The notes under the pieces were generated by a model. It was not told the DNA's origin. It saw nothing but the letters and a program-made list of their open reading frames with translations, and made no database searches. This document shows, in pieces, positions 1-6,126 of a stretch of DNA of 6,510 nt. How positions within the stretch are numbered: the stretch's first letter is position 1; every line of letters starts with the position of its first letter. The position numbers and the translations under genes are program-made. Location: positions 1 through 6,510 of the forward strand of contig CANMWW010000135.1 in assembly GCA_947500965.1 (NCBI GenBank), written 5' to 3'. This DNA is from Alphaproteobacteria bacterium (GTDB lineage Bacteria > Pseudomonadota > Alphaproteobacteria > CACIAM-22H2).

Positions 1-101
1 CAATACCTAGACTGGCAATGTTTTTGGCTGTAATTCGGCCTGCTAAACGACATTTAATTGGGTAGGCGAGGAGCCCCGGCCCGTCATGCCGCGGCCGCCG
101 C
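1..101. other. Non-coding, AT-rich left edge
   Basis: No gene can be supported here. Roughly the first 60 bases are about 60 percent A+T by eye, in sharp contrast to the GC-rich remainder; composition turns GC-rich again from about 65. Short open stretches run off the window edge (a plus-strand frame ending at TAG 63-65, another ending at TAA 31-33, and a minus-strand ATG at 53 without a Shine-Dalgarno), but none is long enough to identify. A weak inverted repeat, 73-80 with 88-95 (one mismatch, 7-base loop), lies just past the stop of the GGT-like gene. It has no T-tract, so I do not call it a terminator. The AT-rich patch could be the edge of a transferred or mobile segment, but only its first bases are visible. 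Confidence 0.5.
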
Positions 102-1829
102 TCACCATCCCATCGCGTAGCAGGGCCGGCGCGGGTCCGCGCCGCCGAGCAGGAAGCCGCTCGCCGGGTCGCGGCGCACGACGCAGACCGCGCCGGCGCG
201 CCACACGTAGTCGGGCCACCAGTGCACGTCGTGTCCCAGCGCGGCGAGCGCCTCGCCCGACGCGCGGGGCAGGCGGGATTCGAGGTTGAGCCAGCCCGGC
301 TGGTAGCGATGCGGCTCGAAGGAATCCGGGAAGCTGTGGGTGGCGAAGCGCGGCGCCTCGACGGCCTCCTGCTCGCCCATGCCGAAGACGAAGATGTTGA
401 GGAAGACCTGCAGCATCGCCTGCAGCTGGACGTCGCCGCCCGGCGTGCCGAAGGGCATGACCATGCCGGCATGCGGGCCCTCGCGGCCGATGGCGAGCGC
501 GGGGCTCGGCGTCAGGCGCGGGCGCTTGCCCGGCGCGACGCCCGAGGGATGCGCGGGATCGGCCCAGTTCTGCGAGCCGCGCGAGGACGGGCAGAGCCCG
601 GTGCCGGGGATGACCGGCGAGTCCATCGCCACGTCGCTCGGCGTCGCGGAGAAGACGTTGCCGGCCGCGTCGACGACGCAGGCGTAGGACGTGTCGCGCG
701 GCGGCGGCGGCGCGCCGGGGCTGCCCGGCGGGGTACCGGCGCCCTCGCGCCCGGAGGGCGGCATGCCCGGCCAGGCGCGGTCGGGACGGATCAGCGCGCG
801 GCGGCGCGCGGCGTATTCCTCCGACAGCAGCATGCCGAGCGGCACGTCGACGAAGCGCGGGTCGCCCAGGAAGGCCTCGCGGTCGGCGAAGGCGAGCTTC
901 ATCGCCTCCGCCACCGCGTGCATGTAGGCCGGGCTGTTGTGGCCCATGCCCGCGAGGTCGAGCCCGTCGACGAGGCGCAGCATCATCCCGAGCACCGGGC
1001 CCTGGCACCAGGCCGGGCAGGAATGGACGTCGATGCCGCGGAAGCGCGTCGCGACCGCGGGCTCGACCTCCGGCTCGAACGCGGCGAGGTCGTCGGCGCG
1101 CAGCAGCCCGCCATTCTCCTCGTGGAAGCGCACGATCGTCCGCGCGATGTCGCCCGCGTAGAACGCGTCGCGCGCCGCGCGCAGCCCGGCCGCGCGGCCC
1201 TTCGTGGCGGCGACGCGGCGCTCCTCGTCGGCCATGTAGCGCAGGCTGCGCGCGAGGTCCTCCTGCACGAAGCGCTCGCCCGCGCGCGGCGGCCGGCCGC
1301 CGGGCAGGTAGATCGCGGCGGTCGACGGCCAGCGCGCGAGCGACGCCTGGTTGTTGGCGAGCGACTCCGCCATCAGCGGGTACATGGCGAAGCCCTCGCC
1401 CGCGAAGCGCGTCGCGGCGGCGGCGACCTCGCCGAAGCCCATCGTGCCCCAGCGCGCGAGCGCGGCGATCCACGCGGCCGGCGCGGCGGGCACGACCGTG
1501 CGCAGCAGGCCCGCTGGGATGCTGCCGCCATGCGCGCGCTGGAACAGCGTCGGGTCGAGCGCGCGCGGCCAGCCGCCCAGCCCCGCCACCGACCACACGC
1601 GGTCCTCGCCCGCGGGCTTCACGAGGATCGGCGCGACGCCCGCGACGTTCACGATGTCGCTCTGCAGCACGCCCAGCGCGATGCCCGCCGCGACGCCGGC
1701 GTCGATGGCGTTGCCCCCGGCCTCGAGGATGGCGAAGGCCGCGTGCGAGGCGAGGTAGTGCCCCGTCGAGACCATGTGGCGCGTGCCGGCGATGGTCGGG
1801 CGATGGGCGATGGCGGCTGGCTTGTCCAT
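102..1829 (-). CDS. Gamma-glutamyltransferase-family protein (Ntn hydrolase)
   Basis: A 575-residue protein of the gamma-glutamyltranspeptidase (T3 peptidase) family. These are made as one chain that cuts itself before a threonine, which becomes the nucleophile of the small subunit. The family N-terminus is clear (VSTGHYLAS at 20-28, ILEAGGNAIDAGVA at 34-47). The predicted cleavage site is Asp379-Thr380, in DTSYACVVDAAGN, right after a Pro/Gly-rich linker (about 353-378). The glycine pair of the oxyanion hole is in GTPGGDVQLQ (461-470). By eye alignment, Arg114 of E. coli GGT and its LSSMSPT stretch are not conserved (LTPSPA at 439-444 here), and the lid reads SSRGSQNW. The substrate may therefore not be a gamma-glutamyl compound such as glutathione; other amides are possible. 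No signal peptide is seen, so it is probably cytoplasmic. It is last in the five-gene minus-strand run, 20 bases after the hydrolase. Confidence 0.9.
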   Translation of the reverse strand: MDKPAAIAHRPTIAGTRHMVSTGHYLASHAAFAILEAGGNAIDAGVAAGIALGVLQSDIVNVAGVAPILVKPAGEDRVWSVAGLGGWPRALDPTLFQRAHGGSIPAGLLRTVVPAAPAAWIAALARWGTMGFGEVAAAATRFAGEGFAMYPLMAESLANNQASLARWPSTAAIYLPGGRPPRAGERFVQEDLARSLRYMADEERRVAATKGRAAGLRAARDAFYAGDIARTIVRFHEENGGLLRADDLAAFEPEVEPAVATRFRGIDVHSCPAWCQGPVLGMMLRLVDGLDLAGMGHNSPAYMHAVAEAMKLAFADREAFLGDPRFVDVPLGMLLSEEYAARRRALIRPDRAWPGMPPSGREGAGTPPGSPGAPPPPRDTSYACVVDAAGNVFSATPSDVAMDSPVIPGTGLCPSSRGSQNWADPAHPSGVAPGKRPRLTPSPALAIGREGPHAGMVMPFGTPGGDVQLQAMLQVFLNIFVFGMGEQEAVEAPRFATHSFPDSFEPHRYQPGWLNLESRLPRASGEALAALGHDVHWWPDYVWRAGAVCVVRRDPASGFLLGGADPRRPCYAMGW

Positions 1830-1835
1830 GGGCGT

Positions 1836-1841
1836 TCTCCC
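1836..1841 (-). promoter_or_regulatory. Shine-Dalgarno deciding the start of the GGT-like gene
   Basis: GGGAGA on the minus strand lies 6 bases before the ATG at 1829. A second in-frame ATG at 1853 overlaps the TGA of the upstream hydrolase (ATGA) but has only a poor purine stretch before it. The site favours 1829; translational coupling from 1853, adding 8 residues, stays possible. Confidence 0.6.
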
Positions 1842-1849
1842 GTCTCGTG

Positions 1850-2797
1850 TCATTGTCCCGCGCGCCGCGCGGCGACGAATTCGGCGATGCGCCGGCGCAT
1901 GTCGGCGGTGGTGGCGTCGCTGCGGCAGACCGCGAACTGGTTGTAGCTGTTCATCGCGCGGCCGCATTCGCCGTCGACCGCAGGGCTGTGCGCGCCGCGG
2001 TTGGCGGTGTCCCAGCCATGCGTCTGGTCGGGGTAGTGGGTCCAGGCCGCGGCGCGCGCGAAGGTCTCGCGCGGGCACTGGTCGGGCGGCGTCGCGGTGT
2101 CGCGCCCGCCGGTGAAGACGATGACCGGCCCGGAATAGGGCCCGAGGCGCGGGCTGAAGGCCGTGCCGCTGGAGCGGCAGACCGGGTAGAGCGCGATGCC
2201 GCCGCGGAAGAGCCCGGCGCGCGCGCCCTCGAGGAAGGGCTCGTCGGTGAACAGGCGCAGCGCCGTCCAGCCGCCCTGGCTGTCGCCGACCAGGAACGTG
2301 CCGCGCGGGTCCGTGCCCTGCGTGTCGCGCAGCCAGCGCGCCGCGGCGATCGCGTCGAGCACGCGCATGTTCGCGCCGTAGCGCGTGCGCTCGAGCCAGT
2401 TCTCCTCGATGCCGCGGCTCCAGAAGGAATCGAGGACGAGCACGCTCGCGCCAAGGTCGCGGCGCAGCCAGAGCGCCGTGGCGAAATTGCCGGGCACGAG
2501 CCCGTGCCCGCCATGCATGACGACGAAGACGGGCCTTCCTGCGACGCCGGAGGGATGCGGGTTCCAGCTCGCCAGCAGCCGGCCGGGCCCGGCATAGGCG
2601 GGGACCAGCGGGCGCATCGGCGCGAGGCCGACGCGCGTCGTGTTGTTCTCCAGGCTGAAGGAGCCGCGCAGCGGCCGCGCCGGCGCGGCGGTCGCGACGA
2701 TCGGCGGCTGGAACAGCTCGACCTGGGCCGCCGTCATCTCCTGCGCGCAGCCCGCGAGCAGGAGCAGCGCGAGCAGGCGCGCGGCGAGCCCCGCCAT
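1850..2797 (-). CDS. Lipoprotein alpha/beta hydrolase (dienelactone-hydrolase-like)
   Basis: A 315-residue secreted hydrolase. Residues 1-17 are a lipoprotein signal: Arg7, a Leu/Ala core, then lipobox LAGC with Cys17 as the lipidated residue. Ala at +2 suggests an outer-membrane destination. The alpha/beta-hydrolase core follows: an oxyanion-side HGGHG (95-99), a DSFWSRG turn (123-129), the nucleophile elbow VGDSQGG with Ser173, Asp233 in GGRDTATPP, and His260 in QTHGWD. All three triad residues are present and correctly ordered, so the enzyme should be active, probably on an ester or similar bond; the substrate is unknown. Four cysteines after the lipobox (207, 241, 278, 291) could form disulfides in the periplasm. 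The ATG at 2797 is chosen because it gives a compact signal peptide and has GGGGCGAGG upstream; an in-frame ATG at 2821 would add 8 residues. It lies between the UPF0149 gene (50-base gap) and the GGT-like gene (20-base gap). Confidence 0.87.
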   Translation of the reverse strand: MAGLAARLLALLLLAGCAQEMTAAQVELFQPPIVATAAPARPLRGSFSLENNTTRVGLAPMRPLVPAYAGPGRLLASWNPHPSGVAGRPVFVVMHGGHGLVPGNFATALWLRRDLGASVLVLDSFWSRGIEENWLERTRYGANMRVLDAIAAARWLRDTQGTDPRGTFLVGDSQGGWTALRLFTDEPFLEGARAGLFRGGIALYPVCRSSGTAFSPRLGPYSGPVIVFTGGRDTATPPDQCPRETFARAAAWTHYPDQTHGWDTANRGAHSPAVDGECGRAMNSYNQFAVCRSDATTADMRRRIAEFVAARRAGQ

Positions 2798-2847
2798 GCC
2801 TCGCCCCGGCGTCGCGTCCATCGCCAGCCCCGCCCCCGCGGCGCCGC

Positions 2848-3426
2848 TCAGCCGGCGGCGGCGCGCCCGCGCCTGTACCAGTAGCGGTAGATCCCGACGA
2901 CCGAGGCCTGGACCAGCTGGGTCGCCTCGTCGCGCATGCGCGCCTGCTCCGACGGGTCGAGGTCGTCGCGCGCGTCCTGCTCGTCCCAGAGCGCGGCGAT
3001 CGGCGTCAGCAGCACGTTCGCCTCCTCGTCCTCCAGCAGCGGCGCCCAGTCCTCGGCGCGCAGCCGCATCGCCTCGCGGAAGCCCTCGGCCCAGTCGGCG
3101 GCGTAGGGCTCGCCGCGATCGTCCTCCCAGAACAGCGGCGCGTAGGCCTCGGGCTCCTGGCGCAGCGTCGCCTCGGTGTCCTCCAGCCGCCGCGCCAGCA
3201 GGCCGAGCACCAGCGCGCGCTCCTCGGGCGAGGCGAAGGCGGGCTCGCCGTCCATCGCCACGGGCAGCCATTCCTCCATCGGCACGGGCGCCGGCCCGGC
3301 GGCGATGCCGGCGAGCAGCCCGTCGAGCTCCGAGAGCTGCATGCAGTGCTCGGGCGACCGCTCGGACATCAGGAATTCCTCGAGCAGGGCGAGGCCCTCC
3401 TCGTCGAAGGGCCGTGCGGGCGACAT
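2848..3426 (-). CDS. UPF0149 family (YecA/YgfB-like) protein
   Basis: A 192-residue soluble acidic protein of the UPF0149 family, whose biochemical role is poorly known. The family signature is easy to see: LSELDGLLAGIAAGPAPVP (31-49) followed by EEWLPV (51-56), then YAPLFW (95-100), DWAEGF (111-116), LRAEDWAPLL (122-131), and the closing LTPIAALWD (140-148). Some relatives carry a C-terminal SEC-C zinc-binding motif; none is present here, and the end is a basic, aromatic tail (YRYWYRRGR). There is no signal peptide or membrane segment, so it should act in the cytoplasm. The start at 3426 is fixed by AAAGGAA 5 bases upstream; a longer frame from 3507 would run over the end of soxZ. It follows soxZ by 20 bases and so is probably cotranscribed with soxYZ, though nothing known links this family to sulfur oxidation. 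Confidence 0.88.
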   Translation of the reverse strand: MSPARPFDEEGLALLEEFLMSERSPEHCMQLSELDGLLAGIAAGPAPVPMEEWLPVAMDGEPAFASPEERALVLGLLARRLEDTEATLRQEPEAYAPLFWEDDRGEPYAADWAEGFREAMRLRAEDWAPLLEDEEANVLLTPIAALWDEQDARDDLDPSEQARMRDEATQLVQASVVGIYRYWYRRGRAAAG

Positions 3427-3440
3427 GGCGTTCCTTTCCC

Positions 3441-3455
3441 GCCGGCTCAGCCGGC
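3441..3455 (-). other. Small perfect hairpin around the soxZ stop codon
   Basis: GCCGGC-TGA-GCCGGC on the minus strand: a 6-bp inverted repeat with the soxZ stop codon as its 3-base loop. No T-tract follows, and the UPF0149 Shine-Dalgarno starts a few bases later, so it is not a classic terminator. The UPF0149 stop at 2848-2850 sits in the same GCCGGCTGAGC context with a longer-looped 7-bp stem (2841-2847 with 2858-2864). It may slow ribosomes or RNases between genes, or simply reflect GC-rich chance. Confidence 0.3.
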
Positions 3456-3779
3456 GACGTTCAGCCTGTGGCTGGACCGGTGGATGGTCCCGTCGTCGTC
3501 GGTCCATTCCAGCTCGACCATGCCCGTCTCCTCGGCGCGCAGGAAGAAGCCGAGCAGGGGATTGGCCGCGATGGCGGGCTCGAGGCGCATGCGCATCACC
3601 TCGCGGCCAAGGTAGCGCACGACCAGCGCGTTGAGGATGCGGCGCGGCACGAGGCGGCCGGCCTCGTCGCGGCGCTGCCCGGATTCCATCGGGTGCTGGA
3701 CGAGGACGCGGACCTCCACGACCTCGCCGCGCCTGGCCGAGGCGGGAAGGCGCACGCGCGGGGCAAGGTCGGCGGACAT
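3447..3779 (-). CDS. soxZ: SoxZ, thiosulfate-oxidation carrier subunit
   Basis: SoxZ is the partner of SoxY; together they form the heterodimeric periplasmic carrier on which SoxXA, SoxB and SoxCD act in turn. This protein has 110 residues, a normal length. Family landmarks are all visible: RVRLPASARRGEVVEV near the start (8-23), QHPMESGQRRD (28-38), the basic turn VPRRILN (44-50), AIAANPLLGFFLRAEE (69-84), and the terminal strand region with EWTDDDGT (91-98). It has no signal peptide of its own, as expected, because SoxZ is normally exported folded with SoxY through the Tat system. There is no cysteine, also normal. It starts 8 bases after the soxY stop, so translation is probably coupled. 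The identification is firm from the sequence; which sulfur substrate the pair carries cannot be read from it. Confidence 0.96.
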   Translation of the reverse strand: MSADLAPRVRLPASARRGEVVEVRVLVQHPMESGQRRDEAGRLVPRRILNALVVRYLGREVMRMRLEPAIAANPLLGFFLRAEETGMVELEWTDDDGTIHRSSHRLNVAG

Positions 3780-3787
3780 CGCGCGCC

Positions 3788-4234
3788 TCAGGCCGAGCAG
3801 CCGCCGACGGTCACCGTGACCTCGCGGCTGGCGGTCCAGAGGCTGCCGTCGCTCATCTCGGCGAGCGCGACCACGCGCTGCGAGCGCGCGAGGCGCAGGC
3901 GCATCGACACCTCGCAGCGCCCGGCGCGCGGCGTGAAGGCGAAGCTGGCGACGCCCGGCGCGGGATTGCCGTCGGCGACGACATGGAGCGCGCGCACGTG
4001 GTCGGCCTCGGTCATCGGGCTTTCGACGGAGACGACCAGCGGCACCTGCGCGCCATTGTCGACGATCGCCTCGATGCGCAGGGCGACGCGGCCCTCGCGC
4101 GCGGCACCCGGCGCGAGCCGCTGCAGCAGGTCGCGCGCCTCGGCTGGCGTGGCCCCGGACTCGCGGGGCAGGGGCGCCATGGCCGCGGCGAGGCCGGCGG
4201 CGACGAGGGCGCGGCGGGGAAGTGTCTCTGCCAT
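3788..4234 (-). CDS. soxY: SoxY, thiosulfate-oxidation carrier with substrate-binding cysteine
   Basis: A 148-residue SoxY. Residues 1-30 look like a Tat signal: twin arginine in LPRRALVAAG (5-14), then a short Ala/Leu core; cleavage is probably between residues 20 and 30. The carrier domain shows VPLVVSVESPMTEADHV (64-80), ADGNPAPGVASFAFTP (87-102) and VVALAEMSDGSLW (121-133). The chain ends VTVGGCSA, with Cys146 as the residue that carries the sulfur intermediate. The usual swinging arm ends GGCGG; here the last two residues are Ser-Ala. Cys107 (in AGRCEVS) is a second cysteine in the mature protein, whereas well-studied SoxY has only the terminal one. No Shine-Dalgarno precedes the ATG; the bases before it read CACCTCCT, the anti-Shine-Dalgarno sense. 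No other in-frame ATG, GTG or TTG nearby would keep the signal peptide, so 4234 is retained. It is first in the minus-strand run, divergent from argS. Confidence 0.95.
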   Translation of the reverse strand: MAETLPRRALVAAGLAAAMAPLPRESGATPAEARDLLQRLAPGAAREGRVALRIEAIVDNGAQVPLVVSVESPMTEADHVRALHVVADGNPAPGVASFAFTPRAGRCEVSMRLRLARSQRVVALAEMSDGSLWTASREVTVTVGGCSA

Positions 4235-4264
4235 GCGCAGGAGGTGCCCCGGCCCCGGCCCGCG

Positions 4265-4270
4265 CGTCAA
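4265..4270 (-). promoter_or_regulatory. Possible -35 element for the soxY operon
   Basis: TTGACG on the minus strand matches five of six bases of the sigma-70 -35 consensus and lies about 30 bases before the soxY ATG. At 17 bases spacing the -10 position reads GCACCT, a poor match. If the element is used, the transcript would begin almost at the start codon, which would fit the missing Shine-Dalgarno. Weak evidence. Confidence 0.2.
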
Positions 4271-4279
4271 GCGGCGCGG

Positions 4280-4325
4280 CTGTTGCGGCCCCGGCGCGGG
4301 GGCGCTAAACCCCGCGCCGCAACAG
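4280..4325 (+). promoter_or_regulatory. Imperfect hairpin in the argS leader / divergent promoter region
   Basis: Outer arms CTGTTG (4280-4285) and CAACAG (4320-4325) pair completely, as do inner arms CGGCGCGGGG (4292-4301) and CCCCGCGCCG (4310-4319), with an 8-base loop GCGCTAAA and a 6-base bulge at 4286-4291: 16 base pairs in all. An alternative continuous pairing, CTGTTGCGGC (4280-4289) with GCCGCAACAG (4316-4325), shares the right arm. The right foot covers the first two bases (4324-4325) of the likely argS Shine-Dalgarno AGGA (4324-4327). No T-tract follows. It could be an RNA switch on argS translation or a palindromic operator between divergent genes. The arms are seen directly; any role is inferred. 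Confidence 0.45.
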
Positions 4326-4336
4326 GAAAGCGAGCG

Positions 4337-6115
4337 ATGTCCCCCACGCAAGCGATCGCGCTGCGCCAGCGCCTCGAGAACCACGTGCGCGCGGCCTTCG
4401 CCGCCGCCGGGCTGGATCCCGCGCTCGGCGCGGTCGACGTCTCGCGCCGTCCCGAGCTCTGCCAGTTCCAGTGCAACGGCGCCATGGCCGCGGCCAAGGC
4501 CGCGCGGCGCAACCCGCGCGAGCTCGCCACCGCCGTGGTGGCGGCGCTCCAGGGCGTGCCCATGATCGCCGCGGCGACGGTGGAGGGCCCGGGCTTCATC
4601 AACCTCTCGGCGACGGACGCCGCGATCGCCGAGGCGACGCGCGACCTCGCGGGCGACCCGCGCCTCGGCGTCGCGCCGGCCGCGCCGCCGCGCCGCATCC
4701 TCGTCGACTTCGGCGGGCCGAACGTCGCCAAGGCGATGCATGTCGGCCACCTGCGCTCCTCGATCATCGGCGACACGCTGCAGCGCGTGCTGCGCTTCGC
4801 CGGCCACGAGGTCGTCAGCGACATCCACCTCGGCGACTGGGGCCTGCCGATGGGCATGCTGATCGCGGAGATCGAGCGCGCCGACCCTGCGGCGCCGTGG
4901 TTCGTTCCCGGCGCGCACGGGCCCTTCCCGTCCGCGTCGCCGGTGACGATCGAGGACCTCGAGCGCCTCTACCCGCAGGCCGCGCAGCGCGCCAAGGACG
5001 ACCCGGCCTTCCGCGAGGCCGCGCGCCGCGCCACCGCCGAGCTGCAATCCGGCCGGCCGGGCTACCGCGCGCTCTGGGACCATTTCATCGCCGTCTCGGT
5101 CGGCACGCTGCGCGGCGAGTTCGCGCGCCTCAACGTCGCCTTCGACCTCTGGGACGGCGAGAGCACGGTCAACGACCGCATCGCGCCGATGGTCGCGCGC
5201 ATGCGCGTCGGCGGCCATGTCGAGATCTCCGAGGGCGCGGAGATCGTGCGCGTGGCGCGCGAGGGCGACCAGAAGGAGATCCCGCCGCTCATCCTCGTGA
5301 AGTCCGATGGCGGCGCGATGTACGGCACGACCGACCTCGCGACGATCGAGGCGCGCGCCGAGGGCCGCTTCGACGAATCGCTCTACGTCGTCGACCAGCG
5401 CCAGCACCTGCATTTCGAGCAGGTCTTCCGCGCCGCGCGCCTGGCCGGCATCTCCGGCGGCATGGCGATGGAGCATGTCGGCTTCGGCACGGTGAACGGG
5501 CCGGACGGCAAGCCCTTCCGCACGCGCGCCGGCGGCGTCATGAAGCTGGGCGACCTCATCACCATGGCGACGGACGAGGCGATGAAGCGCCTTGCCGAGG
5601 CCGGCCTCGCCGAGGACGCCGGCGAGGAGGAGAAGCGCGAGGTCGCGCGCGTCGTCGGCATCTCCGCGCTGCGCTTCGCCGACCTCGTGAACCACCGGCT
5701 CTCCGACTATGTCTTCAACCTCGAGCGCTTCACGCGCTTCGAGGGCAAGACCGGGCCCTACCTCGTCTACACCGCCGTGCGCGCGCGCTCGCTGCTCGAC
5801 AAGGCGGCCGAGCGCGGCTTCGCGCCCGGCGAACTGCGCGCGCCCGGCGCCGACGCGGAGCGGCGCCTGATGCTGCTCATGCACGGCTTCTGCGACGCCG
5901 TCGGCGGCACGATCGACAAGCGCGCGCCGAACATCCTCTGCGAATGGGCCTTCCTCTTCGCGCAGGAGTTCAACAGCTTCTACCAGGCCTGCCACGTCCT
6001 GTCGGAGAAGGACGAGGCCCTGCGCGCCTCGCGCCTGCGCCTCGTCGAGGCGAGCCTCGCCATCCTCGACCGCGTCTTCGCCCTCGTCGGCATCGAGCGC
6101 CCCGCGCGGATGTAG
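4337..6115 (+). CDS. argS: Arginyl-tRNA synthetase
   Basis: Class I aminoacyl-tRNA synthetase that charges tRNA(Arg) with arginine in the cytoplasm; tRNA is needed for its amino-acid activation step. The protein has 592 residues, close to E. coli ArgRS (577). The N-terminal tRNA D-loop-contacting domain (1 to about 115) contains QFQCNGAMAAAK (43-54) and EGPGFINL (83-90). The HIGH motif is HVGH at 135-138 within FGGPNVAKAMHVGHLRSS, and SDIHLGDWGLPMG follows at 161-173. There is no canonical KMSKS; as in E. coli ArgRS, the loop reads GKPFRTRAGGVMKL (391-404). The C-terminal DALR anticodon-binding domain begins near GPYLVYTAVRAR (473-484) and includes EFNSFYQACHVL (544-555). The ATG at 4337 has AGGA 9 bases upstream; the frame stays open further upstream but without a better start. 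It is divergent from soxY and is followed at once by a terminator hairpin. Confidence 0.98.
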   Translation: MSPTQAIALRQRLENHVRAAFAAAGLDPALGAVDVSRRPELCQFQCNGAMAAAKAARRNPRELATAVVAALQGVPMIAAATVEGPGFINLSATDAAIAEATRDLAGDPRLGVAPAAPPRRILVDFGGPNVAKAMHVGHLRSSIIGDTLQRVLRFAGHEVVSDIHLGDWGLPMGMLIAEIERADPAAPWFVPGAHGPFPSASPVTIEDLERLYPQAAQRAKDDPAFREAARRATAELQSGRPGYRALWDHFIAVSVGTLRGEFARLNVAFDLWDGESTVNDRIAPMVARMRVGGHVEISEGAEIVRVAREGDQKEIPPLILVKSDGGAMYGTTDLATIEARAEGRFDESLYVVDQRQHLHFEQVFRAARLAGISGGMAMEHVGFGTVNGPDGKPFRTRAGGVMKLGDLITMATDEAMKRLAEAGLAEDAGEEEKREVARVVGISALRFADLVNHRLSDYVFNLERFTRFEGKTGPYLVYTAVRARSLLDKAAERGFAPGELRAPGADAERRLMLLMHGFCDAVGGTIDKRAPNILCEWAFLFAQEFNSFYQACHVLSEKDEALRASRLRLVEASLAILDRVFALVGIERPARM

Positions 6116-6126
6116 CGCCAGGAATT

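Noticed and set aside
222..1946. Long plus-strand open frame (574 codons) opposite the GGT-like gene
   Set aside because: The translation is rich in Arg/Ala/His/Glu without any family motif, and the opposite strand has a clearly recognisable protein; it is a GC-bias shadow.
2841..2864. GC-rich stem around the UPF0149 stop as a terminator
   Set aside because: There is no T-tract, the loop is 10 bases, and the next gene follows closely in the same direction.
1850..3271. Extended version of the hydrolase frame starting at 3271
   Set aside because: It would overlap the UPF0149 gene by hundreds of bases, and a lipoprotein signal peptide begins at 2797.
3427..3507. Longer UPF0149 start at 3507
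   Set aside because: It overlaps the end of soxZ, adds an Arg-rich stretch unlike the family, and ignores the good Shine-Dalgarno before 3426.
4239..4246. Perfect plus-strand Shine-Dalgarno AGGAGGTG
   Set aside because: No start codon follows at usable spacing. The GTG inside it would extend argS by 31 residues of Pro/Arg-rich sequence not expected in ArgRS. It is more likely chance or part of the soxY upstream region.
5540..5560. Missing KMSKS motif as a sign of a defective ArgRS
   Set aside because: E. coli and many other bacterial ArgRS proteins lack canonical KMSKS and have the same GKPF(K/R)TRAGG loop.
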